From Yamadazyma tenuis (Eukaryota; Ascomycota; Pichiomycetes; Serinales; Debaryomycetaceae): 64,000 nucleotides of DNA. The notes below the pieces were generated by a model. The model ran no database searches, had not been told where the DNA came from, and saw nothing but the letters and a program-made list of their open reading frames with translations. This document shows, one piece after another, positions 18,616-28,871 of the stretch. The stretch lies in NCBI RefSeq assembly GCF_029203305.1, contig NC_089463.1, positions 1,381,001-1,445,000 on the forward strand, written 5' to 3'. The position numbers were made by a program, and so were the translations under genes. Position 1 is the first letter of the stretch, and each line of letters starts with the position of its first letter.

Positions 18616-19989
18616 ATGCCCGTTTATTCTATTTCACACGTTGAAAATGTTAGAGTATGTGTGGTCATGGTGGGATTACCAGCCAGAGGGAAATCCTTGA
18701 TTGCACAGAAAATCGTTAGGTACTTGTCATGGCTCTCGATCAAATCCAAGTGTTTCAACGTGGGAACCTACAGAAGAAAGCTTGCTTCGCCTACCGGTGC
18801 TGATGCTGATGCTACTTTTTTCTCTCCTCAGAACAAAGAAGGAGTTAAGTACAGAGAAGAAGCCGTTCAGTCGGCTATAAAAGACATGATGGGATGGTTT
18901 TTGGACGAGAATGGGGTGGTGGGTATTTTGGATGCCACCAACACCACCAGGGACAGAAGAGACCAGGTTTTAAGAATTTGTCGAGAGAACTATATTGAGC
19001 CTTTATTCTTGGAAAGCTGGTGTGACGATGGTGAATTGATCAGGCAGAACATATTGGATGTCAAAACCACTTCTCCAGACTATATAGATAAAGACTCCGA
19101 GTTTGCTTTATCTGATTTCACCAAGAGAATCGAATACTACAAGGATATTTATCAGACCTTGGATGCTCTGGTGGACAAAAACTTAAGTTTCATCAAGTTG
19201 ATTAACGTAAGCAGTCATGTTATTTTGAACCGAATCGAAAGTTACTTGGAGTCAAGAATTGTCTATTATGTGATGAACTTACACATAAAACCCAGAAGCA
19301 TCTGGTTGTCAAGACACGGGGAATCGGAATACAATTTAACCGGTCAAATTGGAGGTGATGCCAACCTTTCTGAGAGAGGATGGAAGTACGCCAAGAAGTT
19401 ACCTGAGTTGGTATTGAAGTCGTTAGGACCCGAAAATCAACACACCAACTTGACGGTTTGGACGTCCACGTTACAAAGAACTCAACAGACCTCATCATTC
19501 TTGCCATACAAGAAGAAACTTCTGTGGAAAGCATTGGATGAATTGGATGCCGGAGATTGCGATGGAATGACTTATGAAGAAATCGAACAACAGTTTCCCG
19601 AAGATTTCAAGGCCAGAGATGACAATAAATACGAATATCGTTACAGAGGTGGTGAGTCTTATCGTGACATTGTCATCAGATTGGAACCAATCATCATGGA
19701 GTTGGAAAGACAAGAAAACATATTGATTATTACCCACCAAGCTGTCTTGAGATGCATTTATGCTTATTTCATGAATGTTCCTCAGGAAGAATCACCATGG
19801 ATGTCTATCCCTTTACACACGTTGATAAAGTTGGAACCCAGAGCGTATTCGACGTTGGTAAGTCGAATCAAAGCCGATATTCCTGCTGTTAGTACATATA
19901 AGGAAAAGGGCACCTCACAATTGGGAGAAAGTGACGGTGGAAATTCTGTTAGGAGTAGAGATCTACTTAAGGGGGATCAAACCAAGTAG
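18616..19989 (+). CDS. FBP26: Fructose-2,6-bisphosphatase / 6-phosphofructo-2-kinase family (Fbp26-like)
   Basis: This family controls fructose-2,6-bisphosphate, the allosteric switch between glycolysis and gluconeogenesis. The 457-residue protein has the N-terminal kinase-like domain with P-loop GLPARGKS (residues 20-27) and the C-terminal histidine-phosphatase domain with the catalytic SRHGESEYN motif near residue 232. A second histidine sits in ITHQAVLRC near residue 374. The phosphatase histidine is intact, whereas the Pfk26-type paralogues carry a replacement there. With the length (452 in yeast Fbp26) and lack of a long N-terminal extension this points to Fbp26. The C-terminal tail is Ser/Gly-rich. 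ATG is at 18616. Confidence 0.93.
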   Translation: MPVYSISHVENVRVCVVMVGLPARGKSLIAQKIVRYLSWLSIKSKCFNVGTYRRKLASPTGADADATFFSPQNKEGVKYREEAVQSAIKDMMGWFLDENGVVGILDATNTTRDRRDQVLRICRENYIEPLFLESWCDDGELIRQNILDVKTTSPDYIDKDSEFALSDFTKRIEYYKDIYQTLDALVDKNLSFIKLINVSSHVILNRIESYLESRIVYYVMNLHIKPRSIWLSRHGESEYNLTGQIGGDANLSERGWKYAKKLPELVLKSLGPENQHTNLTVWTSTLQRTQQTSSFLPYKKKLLWKALDELDAGDCDGMTYEEIEQQFPEDFKARDDNKYEYRYRGGESYRDIVIRLEPIIMELERQENILIITHQAVLRCIYAYFMNVPQEESPWMSIPLHTLIKLEPRAYSTLVSRIKADIPAVSTYKEKGTSQLGESDGGNSVRSRDLLKGDQTK

Positions 19990-20077
19990 TTTGTTTTCTC
20001 CATTCATAGTATAACATCAGTTCAAAGGGTACAGTAATTTACATATTCTATTAAATGCGACCTAAACCAATTCCAGT

Positions 20078-20560
20078 TTAGTTGAACAGGTAGTTAACAT
20101 AACGTTTAGCCTGTTCTTTGATTTTCTTTTCGTATGTTACTTTGTCCTTTGCGAATGCTCTCCAGGCTGGTTCTTGCGCTGGGGAATCGGGATTGGGGTT
20201 GCCTAATAATTCTTGGATTCCCAAAACAATCTGTTTCAACGTAATGGCAGGTCTCCAATCTTGTTCTTCGTTCAAGATCGATAAGCAAATGGTTCCACTG
20301 GGGTATACGTTGGGATGGTAGAATCCTGCTGGGAACTTAACCTTTGGCGGTTTCGAAGGATATTCATCAGGGAAAGTGATAGTTACTGGATAAGTCCCTT
20401 CAGCCCAAAGAGTGTTATCTCTTCCTGGAATTCCAGCTTTCCAAGTTGTTAAATCCAAGGAACCGTCTGCGGTCTTCACTGGTTTCGCAAAGAACCCAAA
20501 CGGATGGTCTTTCCTCCAAAGTTTTCTTTCTTCCTGCAACCTTATCTTTGTCAAGGACAT
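20078..20560 (-). CDS. UBC9: Ubc9, SUMO-conjugating E2 enzyme
   Basis: Ubc9 takes SUMO from the Aos1-Uba2 E1 and transfers it to target lysines. The 160-residue E2 fold starts [13 protein letters not shown]. It contains the family sequence [13 protein letters not shown], the [20 protein letters not shown] active-site region with catalytic cysteine at residue 92, and [15 protein letters not shown]. The frame is open beyond this ATG to 20587, but that codon is TTG; from 20560 the length equals that of the family. Baker's yeast UBC9 has an intron near its start. I see no TACTAAC upstream here and the gene appears intronless. Confidence 0.97.
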   Translation of the reverse strand: MSLTKIRLQEERKLWRKDHPFGFFAKPVKTADGSLDLTTWKAGIPGRDNTLWAEGTYPVTITFPDEYPSKPPKVKFPAGFYHPNVYPSGTICLSILNEEQDWRPAITLKQIVLGIQELLGNPNPDSPAQEPAWRAFAKDKVTYEKKIKEQAKRYVNYLFN

Positions 20561-20859
20561 GGTGTGTAAAATTTTCTGAGAAATCAATCGCGATCACAAT
20601 TGGTGTTGAGGAATGGGAAGGCTGGAACCAAAATGATAAAGTAAATATTTTACACGTCAAACTTCCACAGGAAGTTGAGAAATATGATGGAATAACTTGT
20701 ATGAAATATTTATTGGGTCACAAGGCCTGTTTCAGCTGTGAACAATATAAACAGCTATAATTTGCACTCATGTACAATCGGTATGCCATTTTCACATCCT
20801 CCCCACAAATGTGCGAATTTCTCGCTAGCAAAAAAATCATCTATTTCCCACCTCGATTG

Positions 20860-21765
20860 ATGTCAGAAGAACACAAAGACACCAACACAAAGGCCACTGC
20901 CGTACAGGAATCCACAGAAGACGACTTGGATGACTTGGATGAATTGCTTGATGACTTTGCAGGTGAAGTCTTGAGCAAGCCTCCTGGATCCACTGTACTT
21001 AATGATGCAAATGTCAAGGAAGAGGCCGAGGTAGACGAACCAATCAACGACGAGTTCAAAGGCAAATTGGAAGATTTGATCAAAGAGTTGAATATTCAGG
21101 ACCCTGAAACAAAGGGGCAATTTGAACAGTTGGTTAAAAATTTCGAAGAGGATACCAACAATGAACTGCCCAAAGACCCCAAAGATTTTGACAGCATCAT
21201 GAAAAACACCATGGAAAGATTAAAGAATTCAGGCAAGGACATCGATGAGCAAATCAAGAATGATCAGTCCAGCTCCAACCCTGAGGATATGCTTACCCAG
21301 TTGTTATCGGGTTTGGGAGGTGGAGAGTCGGGAGATTTAGACATGTCTAAACTATTGGTGGATATGTTGGAGCAATTATCATCCAAAGAGGTATTATACG
21401 AACCAATTAAGGATTTGAACACCAAGTTTCCTGACTACTTGAAAGAAAAGAAAGATGTCATAACCCAAGAAGAGCATGCTAATTACACCAAACAATACGA
21501 GATAACCAATGATATTGTGGCGATATTTGAAAGTAGCACTTTTAGCGACGAGAACAAAGAACAGAGAGATAAGGTCAACAGCCTTCTAGAATCTTTGCAA
21601 GAATTGGGTCAACCTCCCTCCGATCTTATAGGCGATGCGGGTGATTTCCCAGGGTTTGGTGGTTTGGGAGCCCCTGGTGTTGGTGCCGAAGGTTTGAACT
21701 TTTCTGATAAAGACTTACCCAAGGACTTTGAAAAAGAGTTGGAGGAAGGCTGCAAACAGCAGTAA
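20860..21765 (+). CDS. PEX19: Pex19, receptor/chaperone for peroxisomal membrane proteins
   Basis: Pex19 binds newly made peroxisomal membrane proteins in the cytosol and docks on Pex3. The acidic N-terminal Pex3-binding segment EDDLDDLDELLDDFAGEVL is present. A helical C-terminal cargo-binding domain follows, and the last four residues CKQQ are a farnesylation CaaX box exactly as in yeast Pex19. ATG 20860 (MSEEHKDTN) gives 301 residues and places the Pex3 motif near the N-terminus as in the family. An upstream in-frame ATG at 20770 would add 30 residues with no family resemblance and is less likely. The gene is divergent from UBC9 and convergent with AFG2, whose stop is 16 bp away. Confidence 0.92.
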   Translation: MSEEHKDTNTKATAVQESTEDDLDDLDELLDDFAGEVLSKPPGSTVLNDANVKEEAEVDEPINDEFKGKLEDLIKELNIQDPETKGQFEQLVKNFEEDTNNELPKDPKDFDSIMKNTMERLKNSGKDIDEQIKNDQSSSNPEDMLTQLLSGLGGGESGDLDMSKLLVDMLEQLSSKEVLYEPIKDLNTKFPDYLKEKKDVITQEEHANYTKQYEITNDIVAIFESSTFSDENKEQRDKVNSLLESLQELGQPPSDLIGDAGDFPGFGGLGAPGVGAEGLNFSDKDLPKDFEKELEEGCKQQ

Positions 21766-21781
21766 TTATTTATTTGTCCAA

Positions 21782-24103
21782 TTATACACTTAATCCACTT
21801 CTCTGCGAAAATTCTGTATAGTAATTCAACATTTCTTCTGTGATACCCTTAGAAATGCCCTTCAAAGCATGTTCAAAATGTTTCTTACTAACACTGCTAG
21901 CATTGTTATTTTCCATGATGGCTGCAAGGCCTGACTCTTGGCACAACAAAGTCACCTCTGCTCCAGAGCATCCTTCTGTAGCAGTAGCCATTTCATGCAA
22001 GCTCACATCTTCAGTTAAATTGAATTTAAAGCAGCATTTCTTTAAAATCTCAAGTCTGGCTTCATAGTCTGGAGGACCAACAAATATATGTCTATCAAGT
22101 CTTCCAGGTCTGAGGAGAGCAGGGTCAATTTCAGTTGGTCTATTGGTTGCTCCCACTATTACCACTCCTTTCAATTCTTCTACACCATCGATTTCATTTA
22201 ACAAAGATGTCAATACTTGTTGGGCTGCACTAGTATTTGCAGATTCTCTGTCACCCGATATAGCATCAATTTCATCGAAGAAAATGATTGAGGGTGAAGC
22301 AGCTCTTGCCTTACGGAAGATCTCTCTGATGGCCCTCTCAGACTCTCCTACATATTTGTTGAAAATTTCAGGACCCTTTACTGCTAAAAAGTTGAGTCCC
22401 GATTCTGTTGCTAAAGCCTTAGCAGTCAAAGTCTTAGAACAACCAGGAGGACCATAAAGTAAAACACCCTTGGGAGCCAGAACCCCCAATTTGTTGAATG
22501 TCTCAGCCGCTTCGAGAGGAAGTTGGACCACTTCTACAAGCTTACGCTTGAGTTCGTGTTGTCCTCCAATATCTGACCAGTGCACTTTTGGCATCTCCAA
22601 AAATATTTCTCTCATGGCAGAAGGTCGTATATCTGGTAATGAACTTAGCATATCTTCCACAGTTAGTTTGATATCAGATTGAGAGATACCATTCTTCAAG
22701 CCTCTATTAATTGCTTTCATTACAGACTCTCTGCACAAGGCAGACAAGTCTGCACCCACGTACCCGTGGGTTTTAGAAGAAACACTTCGTATATCCTCTT
22801 CGCTCAAGTCGAATTTTGCTTGGTTCATTTTTCCAACGAGTTTGGACAAAATATCAAATCTATCTTCAGCATCAGGAATGCCAATTTCTACTTCTTGATC
22901 AAATCTTCCCGGCCTTCTTAAAGCAGAATCGATTGAGTTGGGCCTGTTGGTAGCTCCCACCACCACCACTCTTCCAGTATCATTCATCCCGTCCATCATC
23001 GTCAAAAGAGTGGCAACCACCCTGCTTTCAGTTTCTCCACTGTCTTCAGAAGTTCTGCTTGGAACCAACGAATCGACTTCATCCATAAAAATAATTGAAG
23101 GTTGGTACTTTCTAGCCTCAAGAAATATTTCCCTGATAGCATTTTCGGTTTCACCCAAATACTTTGATACTATAGAAGGACCATTTATTGAGAGAACGTG
23201 AGCATCAATGTTCTGTGCCACACACTTCAATAACATTGTTTTACCGGTTCCTGGTGGACCATGCAAAAGAATTCCTCTGGGAGGGGAAATACCAAACTCT
23301 GAAAACAATTGAGGATTATGCAACGGGACTTCAATAGTAGATTGAAGAAGGGATATTTGCTTAGAAAGGCCCCCAACCTGGTCGAAATTGGTTCTTCTAT
23401 GAAAATTGGGATATTTGGTGGTATCTATGGTATCAGTGGATACGATTTGAACACTACCATTTCCTTTCAGAAAGAGGAAATATGGAGTTATTGTATCGGA
23501 CAGAACATCCTGAGACAGAATTTTCAGCAGGAAGGATAAGTCTTGAAGAGAATCCTCTAGTGGCTGTGGATTTTCGATATCTATTATTCGGATACTCACG
23601 TTTGTTTCTCCTAGCTCGATACCATTGATCTGCAACCCTGGAGCAACAAGGCCTATCTCATCAATAACTTTCTCTATTTTCTTCAAAGATGACTCCTCGG
23701 CTTCACCGAGATAGTGAATATGTATACGATTAGCAAACTGTGGTTGTTTCATATACTTCAGAATGAGAACTCTGTCTCCTAGTAATATACCAGATAAGCT
23801 TCTGAGACCGGCAGATACAAATATCACATTGGTGTCCATAATGTCAGCATCACTGTGAATAGAAGCAAGTACACCAGGTTCTCCGGATTCACTCTTGCAG
23901 ATATAGACGATATCTGAGTTTTTGAGCTCTAGAGCCTCAAATATGTCTTGATGGATATAAACCTTGCTAGTTGACTTGGGGTTTAAATTAACAGCTGGTC
24001 GCACCACATATGCTTTAGGTATTTTCACCTTTCTGGGTGGAGCTTCAGAAGGAGTGGGAGTGGAAGCATTTTTCTTGTTCTTAGAATTGCTTTTAGAACT
24101 CAT
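21782..24103 (-). CDS. AFG2: Afg2/Drg1, tandem AAA ATPase releasing Rlp24 from pre-60S
   Basis: Drg1/Afg2 is a Cdc48-like hexamer that extracts Rlp24 from newly exported 60S particles, a step before Rei1 acts; it is the target of diazaborine. The 773 residues show an N-terminal domain and two AAA modules. D1 has Walker A GPPGTGKT and Walker B IIFMDEVD. D2 has GPPGCSKT and IIFFDEID, the Ser-for-Gly variant being characteristic of this family. Arg-finger regions such as GATNRP and RPGRFDQ/RPGRLDRH are intact. The Lys-rich N-terminus precedes the folded domain. ATG is at 24103; only 102 bp separate it from the divergent gene at 24206. Confidence 0.95.
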   Translation of the reverse strand: MSSKSNSKNKKNASTPTPSEAPPRKVKIPKAYVVRPAVNLNPKSTSKVYIHQDIFEALELKNSDIVYICKSESGEPGVLASIHSDADIMDTNVIFVSAGLRSLSGILLGDRVLILKYMKQPQFANRIHIHYLGEAEESSLKKIEKVIDEIGLVAPGLQINGIELGETNVSIRIIDIENPQPLEDSLQDLSFLLKILSQDVLSDTITPYFLFLKGNGSVQIVSTDTIDTTKYPNFHRRTNFDQVGGLSKQISLLQSTIEVPLHNPQLFSEFGISPPRGILLHGPPGTGKTMLLKCVAQNIDAHVLSINGPSIVSKYLGETENAIREIFLEARKYQPSIIFMDEVDSLVPSRTSEDSGETESRVVATLLTMMDGMNDTGRVVVVGATNRPNSIDSALRRPGRFDQEVEIGIPDAEDRFDILSKLVGKMNQAKFDLSEEDIRSVSSKTHGYVGADLSALCRESVMKAINRGLKNGISQSDIKLTVEDMLSSLPDIRPSAMREIFLEMPKVHWSDIGGQHELKRKLVEVVQLPLEAAETFNKLGVLAPKGVLLYGPPGCSKTLTAKALATESGLNFLAVKGPEIFNKYVGESERAIREIFRKARAASPSIIFFDEIDAISGDRESANTSAAQQVLTSLLNEIDGVEELKGVVIVGATNRPTEIDPALLRPGRLDRHIFVGPPDYEARLEILKKCCFKFNLTEDVSLHEMATATEGCSGAEVTLLCQESGLAAIMENNNASSVSKKHFEHALKGISKGITEEMLNYYTEFSQRSGLSV

Positions 24104-24205
24104 CTCTTTAGCCTATCATTAAATATTTATTGATGATTATGGGTCGCGAACCTCATCTCAAAATATACAATACTACTGCGAAATTAACAGCCAGATCCTC
24201 TCCAA

Positions 24206-25054
24206 ATGTTTAAGTCCATAAAGCCAATACCAGTGCTACGACTTCTTGTACGAAGCTGGCACTCAGGCATTCCTCCCGAGTCATGGGCTCCCCCGGTGGT
24301 CCTGACACGTGATTTATACGATGCTTCATATACAAAGTTTATCAACCCTACATCAGAACAATCATCAGACCAACAATCAGTGACGATAATACGAGATAGC
24401 AAAGACAAGGACATTCATATAATGAGGCATGCACAACTACGTGAAATACTTGAAGGCCATGGAAATGACTATGAAGACGTTTTAAGCAGAAGGACTGATC
24501 TTGTTCAACAGGTGATAGGACAAGCATTTCCACTAGAACCAAAAGAAGCCATAGTTATCCTTTGTGGTCTTTCCCATGCTGAACTAGCAAAAGATGGAAC
24601 TCCAGATTCAATGCAAAAAGTGGTCTACGATTCCGAGAAGCTTCGTCAAATAGGTAAAGGTGTATACACTGTTACCAAAGACACTTTATTGGTCTTCGGA
24701 GACCATCAATATTTATCCACACCTACACCTGAGTTGGAGTACATTATAACACAAATCAGAGATGACAGGAGCATTATTCCCCAGTATATGAAGAACTGTT
24801 TGCTATATGAATCAGTGATACCATTCACTGGGAGTATGCGAGCTGGATCATTGGAACCTGAAAAAGCCAAGGAAAGGAAAGCTAAGATCCAAGACGTTTC
24901 AGCAATAGGCAGTTTTTTCACTATGATTGGGATTTTAACGATTAAATTTGGTAAAGAGAAGGTAGTAGAAGAGCTTTTAGTTCCAAAGGTTTTTAATGGG
25001 AAACTGGGTATAATAGAGATCATTACTGAAAGAATTGGAAATCGAAGACAATGA
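24206..25054 (+). CDS. MRPL15: Probable mitochondrial large-subunit protein mL57 (RNase III-like fold)
   Basis: This is a 282-residue protein with an N-terminal basic, acid-poor segment (MFKSIKPIPVLRLLVRSWHS) typical of a mitochondrial presequence. The body has the spacing of a degenerate RNase III domain (ILCGLSHAELA, then SEKLRQIGKGVYTV, then SAIGSFFTMIGILTIKFGK near the C-terminus) without the catalytic acidic residues. That combination is found in the mitoribosomal proteins mL44 and mL57; the size favours mL57 (Mrpl15). This is pattern recognition, not a confirmed match. The gene is divergent from AFG2 and convergent with SKI2, whose stop is 65 bp away. Confidence 0.5.
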   Translation: MFKSIKPIPVLRLLVRSWHSGIPPESWAPPVVLTRDLYDASYTKFINPTSEQSSDQQSVTIIRDSKDKDIHIMRHAQLREILEGHGNDYEDVLSRRTDLVQQVIGQAFPLEPKEAIVILCGLSHAELAKDGTPDSMQKVVYDSEKLRQIGKGVYTVTKDTLLVFGDHQYLSTPTPELEYIITQIRDDRSIIPQYMKNCLLYESVIPFTGSMRAGSLEPEKAKERKAKIQDVSAIGSFFTMIGILTIKFGKEKVVEELLVPKVFNGKLGIIEIITERIGNRRQ

Positions 25055-25119
25055 GGCTACTTGTATATATTATTAGAATGCTTCTTTATGTACCATTACA
25101 TGCATGATTAAGAACGATT

Positions 25120-28100
25120 TTACAAGTATAATGAACCACAGAAGACGATATCTCTCTTGATCTTCTCTTGCGCCTGAGTCATTTTGGAATGTAAAGTAGA
25201 ATCACCAATGATCAAAGCAGCATTCTTCACTTCACGACAAACTTCATCAAGTCTGGTAATTACTCTCACAATGGTACCTTCAGCTTCACTGCTTGATTGC
25301 ATGATTTCGTTGAACAGCATTCCTCTGGCCCATTCATAGACCACGTTCATTAATGCAAACCTTTTTCTGGTGGTGAACTCTTCTTCTTCTGAAGTCAACA
25401 TGACCTTGTATTCGATGTATACATTGGTTATGTCTTCCACAATCTTGTTGATTCTATCTTTTCCACGTGTCAACCGGGGAGTTATGGCGGGTTCTTCTTC
25501 AGACGAAGCCTTTCCTTCGAAAACAAATGCAGACAAAAGGGCTACAATTTCTTCAGGCTCAAAGTCTCCCAAGAAATTGTCTAAAATCAACTCTGTCATA
25601 ACCAACTCCCAACCTGAATTAACCTCACAGGCAACTCTACCTTTCAACAACACATTATATTCAGCATCAATAAACCCAAGGTGGTTGAGAACACCAAGAC
25701 GTTGTTCATAATCAGGAAGCAATTCCAAGTTCTCATCAGAGAACAACCTTTCCAAAGATGCAATTTCTGCTTCAATGGAAGCTCTCTTGTGGATTTGAGC
25801 AAAATGACTCTTGAAGTTTGGACAAGAGAACGCGGTCCTCTCTTCTAAAGTGGTTAGCAACTTCTTCTGAGTCTGGGTAATTTCATGCAAAGATAGTTGA
25901 GTGACTGCTGCTAAAGGCACAGGAGTCCATTTAGTGAAGAATTTTAACACAAGGCGAATCTGCTCTTCTGCATCCTTCAAAACTTGAGGATCGTTCCTGA
26001 GAATACTGTTGATATTGGACTTCAAGCAATACTTGCTCACAAAAGTTACCTTTTTTAAGGAGACAGACTCGACCTTCAAAGGGTTCGAATACTGTACTGG
26101 TTTAAACTTCTTCAATAGTTTCTTTATAGGAATATAAGGAAGTTTGTGAATCTCGGCATCATCACTATAACTTAAACCATGGAAGAAGCTAAGTACCAAA
26201 AGAGAATTAGTAGCAGATTCCGACCTAACAATGAACCCGACTTTTATAATAGATTTTGCATCCCTAAAGCATATAAGACGTCCAACCTTAAGAACAGTCG
26301 AACGTAACAAAGACAGTTTCTGTGCTTCTTCCACCAAATCACCCCAAAGCTTTTCATACTCCATCATGTCATCGTACGCCTGGTCCATATCTTTCAATTC
26401 ACATTCTTTGCAAGTATCGATGGTGCACTTTTCTAATTGACCACGAAGCTTTTCAACTTCTTTGCGATGCTCAGGTAACAAAGTCTGGGTTGAGTTCTCA
26501 CTGAATGAGTGTTTAATCATGTCTTCAACTCTCAAAGCTTCAATTCTGAGAAGATTCAAGATCATATTGTAAGTCAATCTAAACTGTGAAATCAACTTCG
26601 TAGGAGTTCCCAAAGTTACCTCTTTAAAATCTCCCATTGTAAGTGGTTGATTGTAGGCCATCACGATGACAGTACCGGTAGGGTCCAACCCTCTTCTTCC
26701 CGCTCTACCACTCATCTGCGTGAATTCACCTGGCAATAAGTTTCTGAAATTCACTCCATCATGCTTTCTTAATTCACTGAATACAACAGTTCTGGTTGGA
26801 AGGTTCAATCCCATAGCAAAAGTTTCAGTTGCAAAAAGAACCTTCACTAAAGTTTTGGCAAATAATATTTCAATGAATTCCTTCACAATAGGTAACAATC
26901 CTCCATGATGGACAGCAATTCCCCTACCCAATAACTCTCTGATTTTAAGAATTTGAGGCAACTCTCTGTCCTCTTTCTTTAATCGGGAAACAGATCTATC
27001 GATGAACATATGAATTTCCGATTTCTCTTTCGCTGTGCAGAAATCAACACCTGATAGAGTTTCAGCATATTCCTCACATCTAACTTTAGAGAATACAAAG
27101 ATAACCGCTGGTAGCAACGTATTCTTCTTCAAGTACAGAACCAATTGAGACCAAGTGTTTTTATTTGGTCTATCTCTACCAGGACGACCATTGGCACCTC
27201 CACCTCGTCCTCCTCTTCCACCCCTAGCAACCAGACGGTTCCCACCTCTAGCAGATCCTCCAGGCCCGCCTCTTTGACCATACCCTTCCACGACACTTGG
27301 AGCCTTCTTTTTATCCGATCCTTCTAAGGCTAACTTATGCTTTTTAAACTCCGTTTCCAGAAATTTTCTGCTGGCATCAATAGCTTTGTAAAGGTTCTCC
27401 TTCGCCCATACGGATATTTCCAAGGGAACAGGTCTTTTGGGGGTTGATATAACATAAATATCTTTTTGTTTGGTTCTTCCGACCCAATTGGCAAACTCAA
27501 AGGTATTAGGAACGGTTGCCGATAATAAAATGTATTTGATATGTTCAGGCAACATAATAATCACTTCTTCCCAAACAACTCCTCTGTCTATATCATTGAC
27601 ATAATGGACTTCGTCGAATATAACAAACTCGACGTCACGAATAAGGTCAGCTCCCTTATACAACATAGATCTTAAGATTTCGGTGGTCATTATCAAGCAA
27701 TTTGCTTCCGGGTTAATTTGAACATCACCAGTTATTAAACCAACATCAATATCTGTAAAGGTTTCCTTGAAATCTCTGAACTTTTGATTCGAAAGAGCTT
27801 TGATGGGAGAGGTATAAATAGCTTTAGTCATGTTCCTGGCTGCCATGGCAATGGCATATTCGGCCACTACCGTCTTACCCGCTGAAGTATGAGCAGCCAC
27901 AAATACAGAATCGCCTTGTTCCAAATGGTACACAGCTTCTTGTTGAAAGGTATCCAATTCGAAAGGCCATTTTCTGGCCATGTTTGGCACAACCTCCTCA
28001 AAGTCTTGGACCTTGTGACCTAAATCAACTACATGGGCCCAGGACTTCTTGGCCTCTTTCTCCTTAGCAATGTCTGCTCTGATGGCAGCATAATCAATTG

Positions 28101-28803
28101 ATACTAACCCGTCAATTTCGTCTGTATCAACAGAAAGCGAAATGGGCTCTTCTTTAGACGAGTTGTTAGTAGTTATTTCATCTTCTCTATCACCAATATC
28201 ATAATCTTTTTCAGCCTCTTCTTCTTGCTTGCTGTCCAAATCAGTAATTTCATCAACACCATCACTTTGTTGAAGGTTGAGACCACGATCAAACCCTTGG
28301 GGGATATCAAATAAGCCTTGTTTGTCTCTGTGTAAAAATGCTGTTTCATCCTTCTCTTTTGAACTTGAAGCATCGACCAACCCACCAGGCCTGAAGGGCA
28401 AAAAGGTAGATTTGCCCTGAGTGGCTTCAGTCTTTGATGAGAACTTTCTATTGAGAGAAAGTGAGTTAGAAGAGTTTGCATTATCGATATCAGCTGCTCG
28501 TACCACCTCCTTGTATCCGTCAATTTGACCCTCGATTCCTGATCTCATGAATCGGTAAGCGGTTCTTCCAATGGCTTCTGGAGAATTGAAGATTCCATTG
28601 TAAAACCGGTCCATATCTGGGTATTCATCATTATCGACAAGGTCTAGCAATTCCCACACTAATTCATTATGAGGATCAAGAAGTTCCTTCTCATACCATA
28701 AGCTATCACCGTTATGCACCTTGCTCGTCGGCTTGACTATGGTTTCAGGATCAATCATATAATGTGCAAGTTGGTGAGTGTAGAACGAAACGCGAAAATA
28801 CAT
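25120..28803 (-). CDS. SKI2: Ski2, DExH helicase of the cytoplasmic exosome-assisting Ski complex
   Basis: Ski2 unwinds and threads mRNA into the cytoplasmic exosome together with Ski3 and Ski8. Motifs in order are WPFELDTFQQEAVYHLEQGD, Walker A AAHTSAGKT, TSPIKALSNQKFRDF, DEVHYVND and SATVPNTFEFANW. An RGG-like arch insertion follows (ARGGNRLVARGGRGG), then HHGGLLP, QMSGRAGRRGLDP and the C-terminal helical region. At 1227 residues it is about 60 shorter than baker's yeast at the N-terminus; NELVWELLDLV and RFMRSGIEGQIDGYKEVV align with the early part of the yeast protein. The start is uncertain: ATG 28803 or ATG 28758 (MIDPETIVKP). A TATATATATATA run at about 28840-28853 is a plausible TATA region. 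Confidence 0.96.
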   Translation of the reverse strand: MYFRVSFYTHQLAHYMIDPETIVKPTSKVHNGDSLWYEKELLDPHNELVWELLDLVDNDEYPDMDRFYNGIFNSPEAIGRTAYRFMRSGIEGQIDGYKEVVRAADIDNANSSNSLSLNRKFSSKTEATQGKSTFLPFRPGGLVDASSSKEKDETAFLHRDKQGLFDIPQGFDRGLNLQQSDGVDEITDLDSKQEEEAEKDYDIGDREDEITTNNSSKEEPISLSVDTDEIDGLVSIDYAAIRADIAKEKEAKKSWAHVVDLGHKVQDFEEVVPNMARKWPFELDTFQQEAVYHLEQGDSVFVAAHTSAGKTVVAEYAIAMAARNMTKAIYTSPIKALSNQKFRDFKETFTDIDVGLITGDVQINPEANCLIMTTEILRSMLYKGADLIRDVEFVIFDEVHYVNDIDRGVVWEEVIIMLPEHIKYILLSATVPNTFEFANWVGRTKQKDIYVISTPKRPVPLEISVWAKENLYKAIDASRKFLETEFKKHKLALEGSDKKKAPSVVEGYGQRGGPGGSARGGNRLVARGGRGGRGGGANGRPGRDRPNKNTWSQLVLYLKKNTLLPAVIFVFSKVRCEEYAETLSGVDFCTAKEKSEIHMFIDRSVSRLKKEDRELPQILKIRELLGRGIAVHHGGLLPIVKEFIEILFAKTLVKVLFATETFAMGLNLPTRTVVFSELRKHDGVNFRNLLPGEFTQMSGRAGRRGLDPTGTVIVMAYNQPLTMGDFKEVTLGTPTKLISQFRLTYNMILNLLRIEALRVEDMIKHSFSENSTQTLLPEHRKEVEKLRGQLEKCTIDTCKECELKDMDQAYDDMMEYEKLWGDLVEEAQKLSLLRSTVLKVGRLICFRDAKSIIKVGFIVRSESATNSLLVLSFFHGLSYSDDAEIHKLPYIPIKKLLKKFKPVQYSNPLKVESVSLKKVTFVSKYCLKSNINSILRNDPQVLKDAEEQIRLVLKFFTKWTPVPLAAVTQLSLHEITQTQKKLLTTLEERTAFSCPNFKSHFAQIHKRASIEAEIASLERLFSDENLELLPDYEQRLGVLNHLGFIDAEYNVLLKGRVACEVNSGWELVMTELILDNFLGDFEPEEIVALLSAFVFEGKASSEEEPAITPRLTRGKDRINKIVEDITNVYIEYKVMLTSEEEEFTTRKRFALMNVVYEWARGMLFNEIMQSSSEAEGTIVRVITRLDEVCREVKNAALIIGDSTLHSKMTQAQEKIKRDIVFCGSLYL

Positions 28804-28871
28804 TTGCGAAGATGCAAGATAAAGTGAATATGGTTTGTTTTATATATATATATAAGTTTTGTATGTCTAAA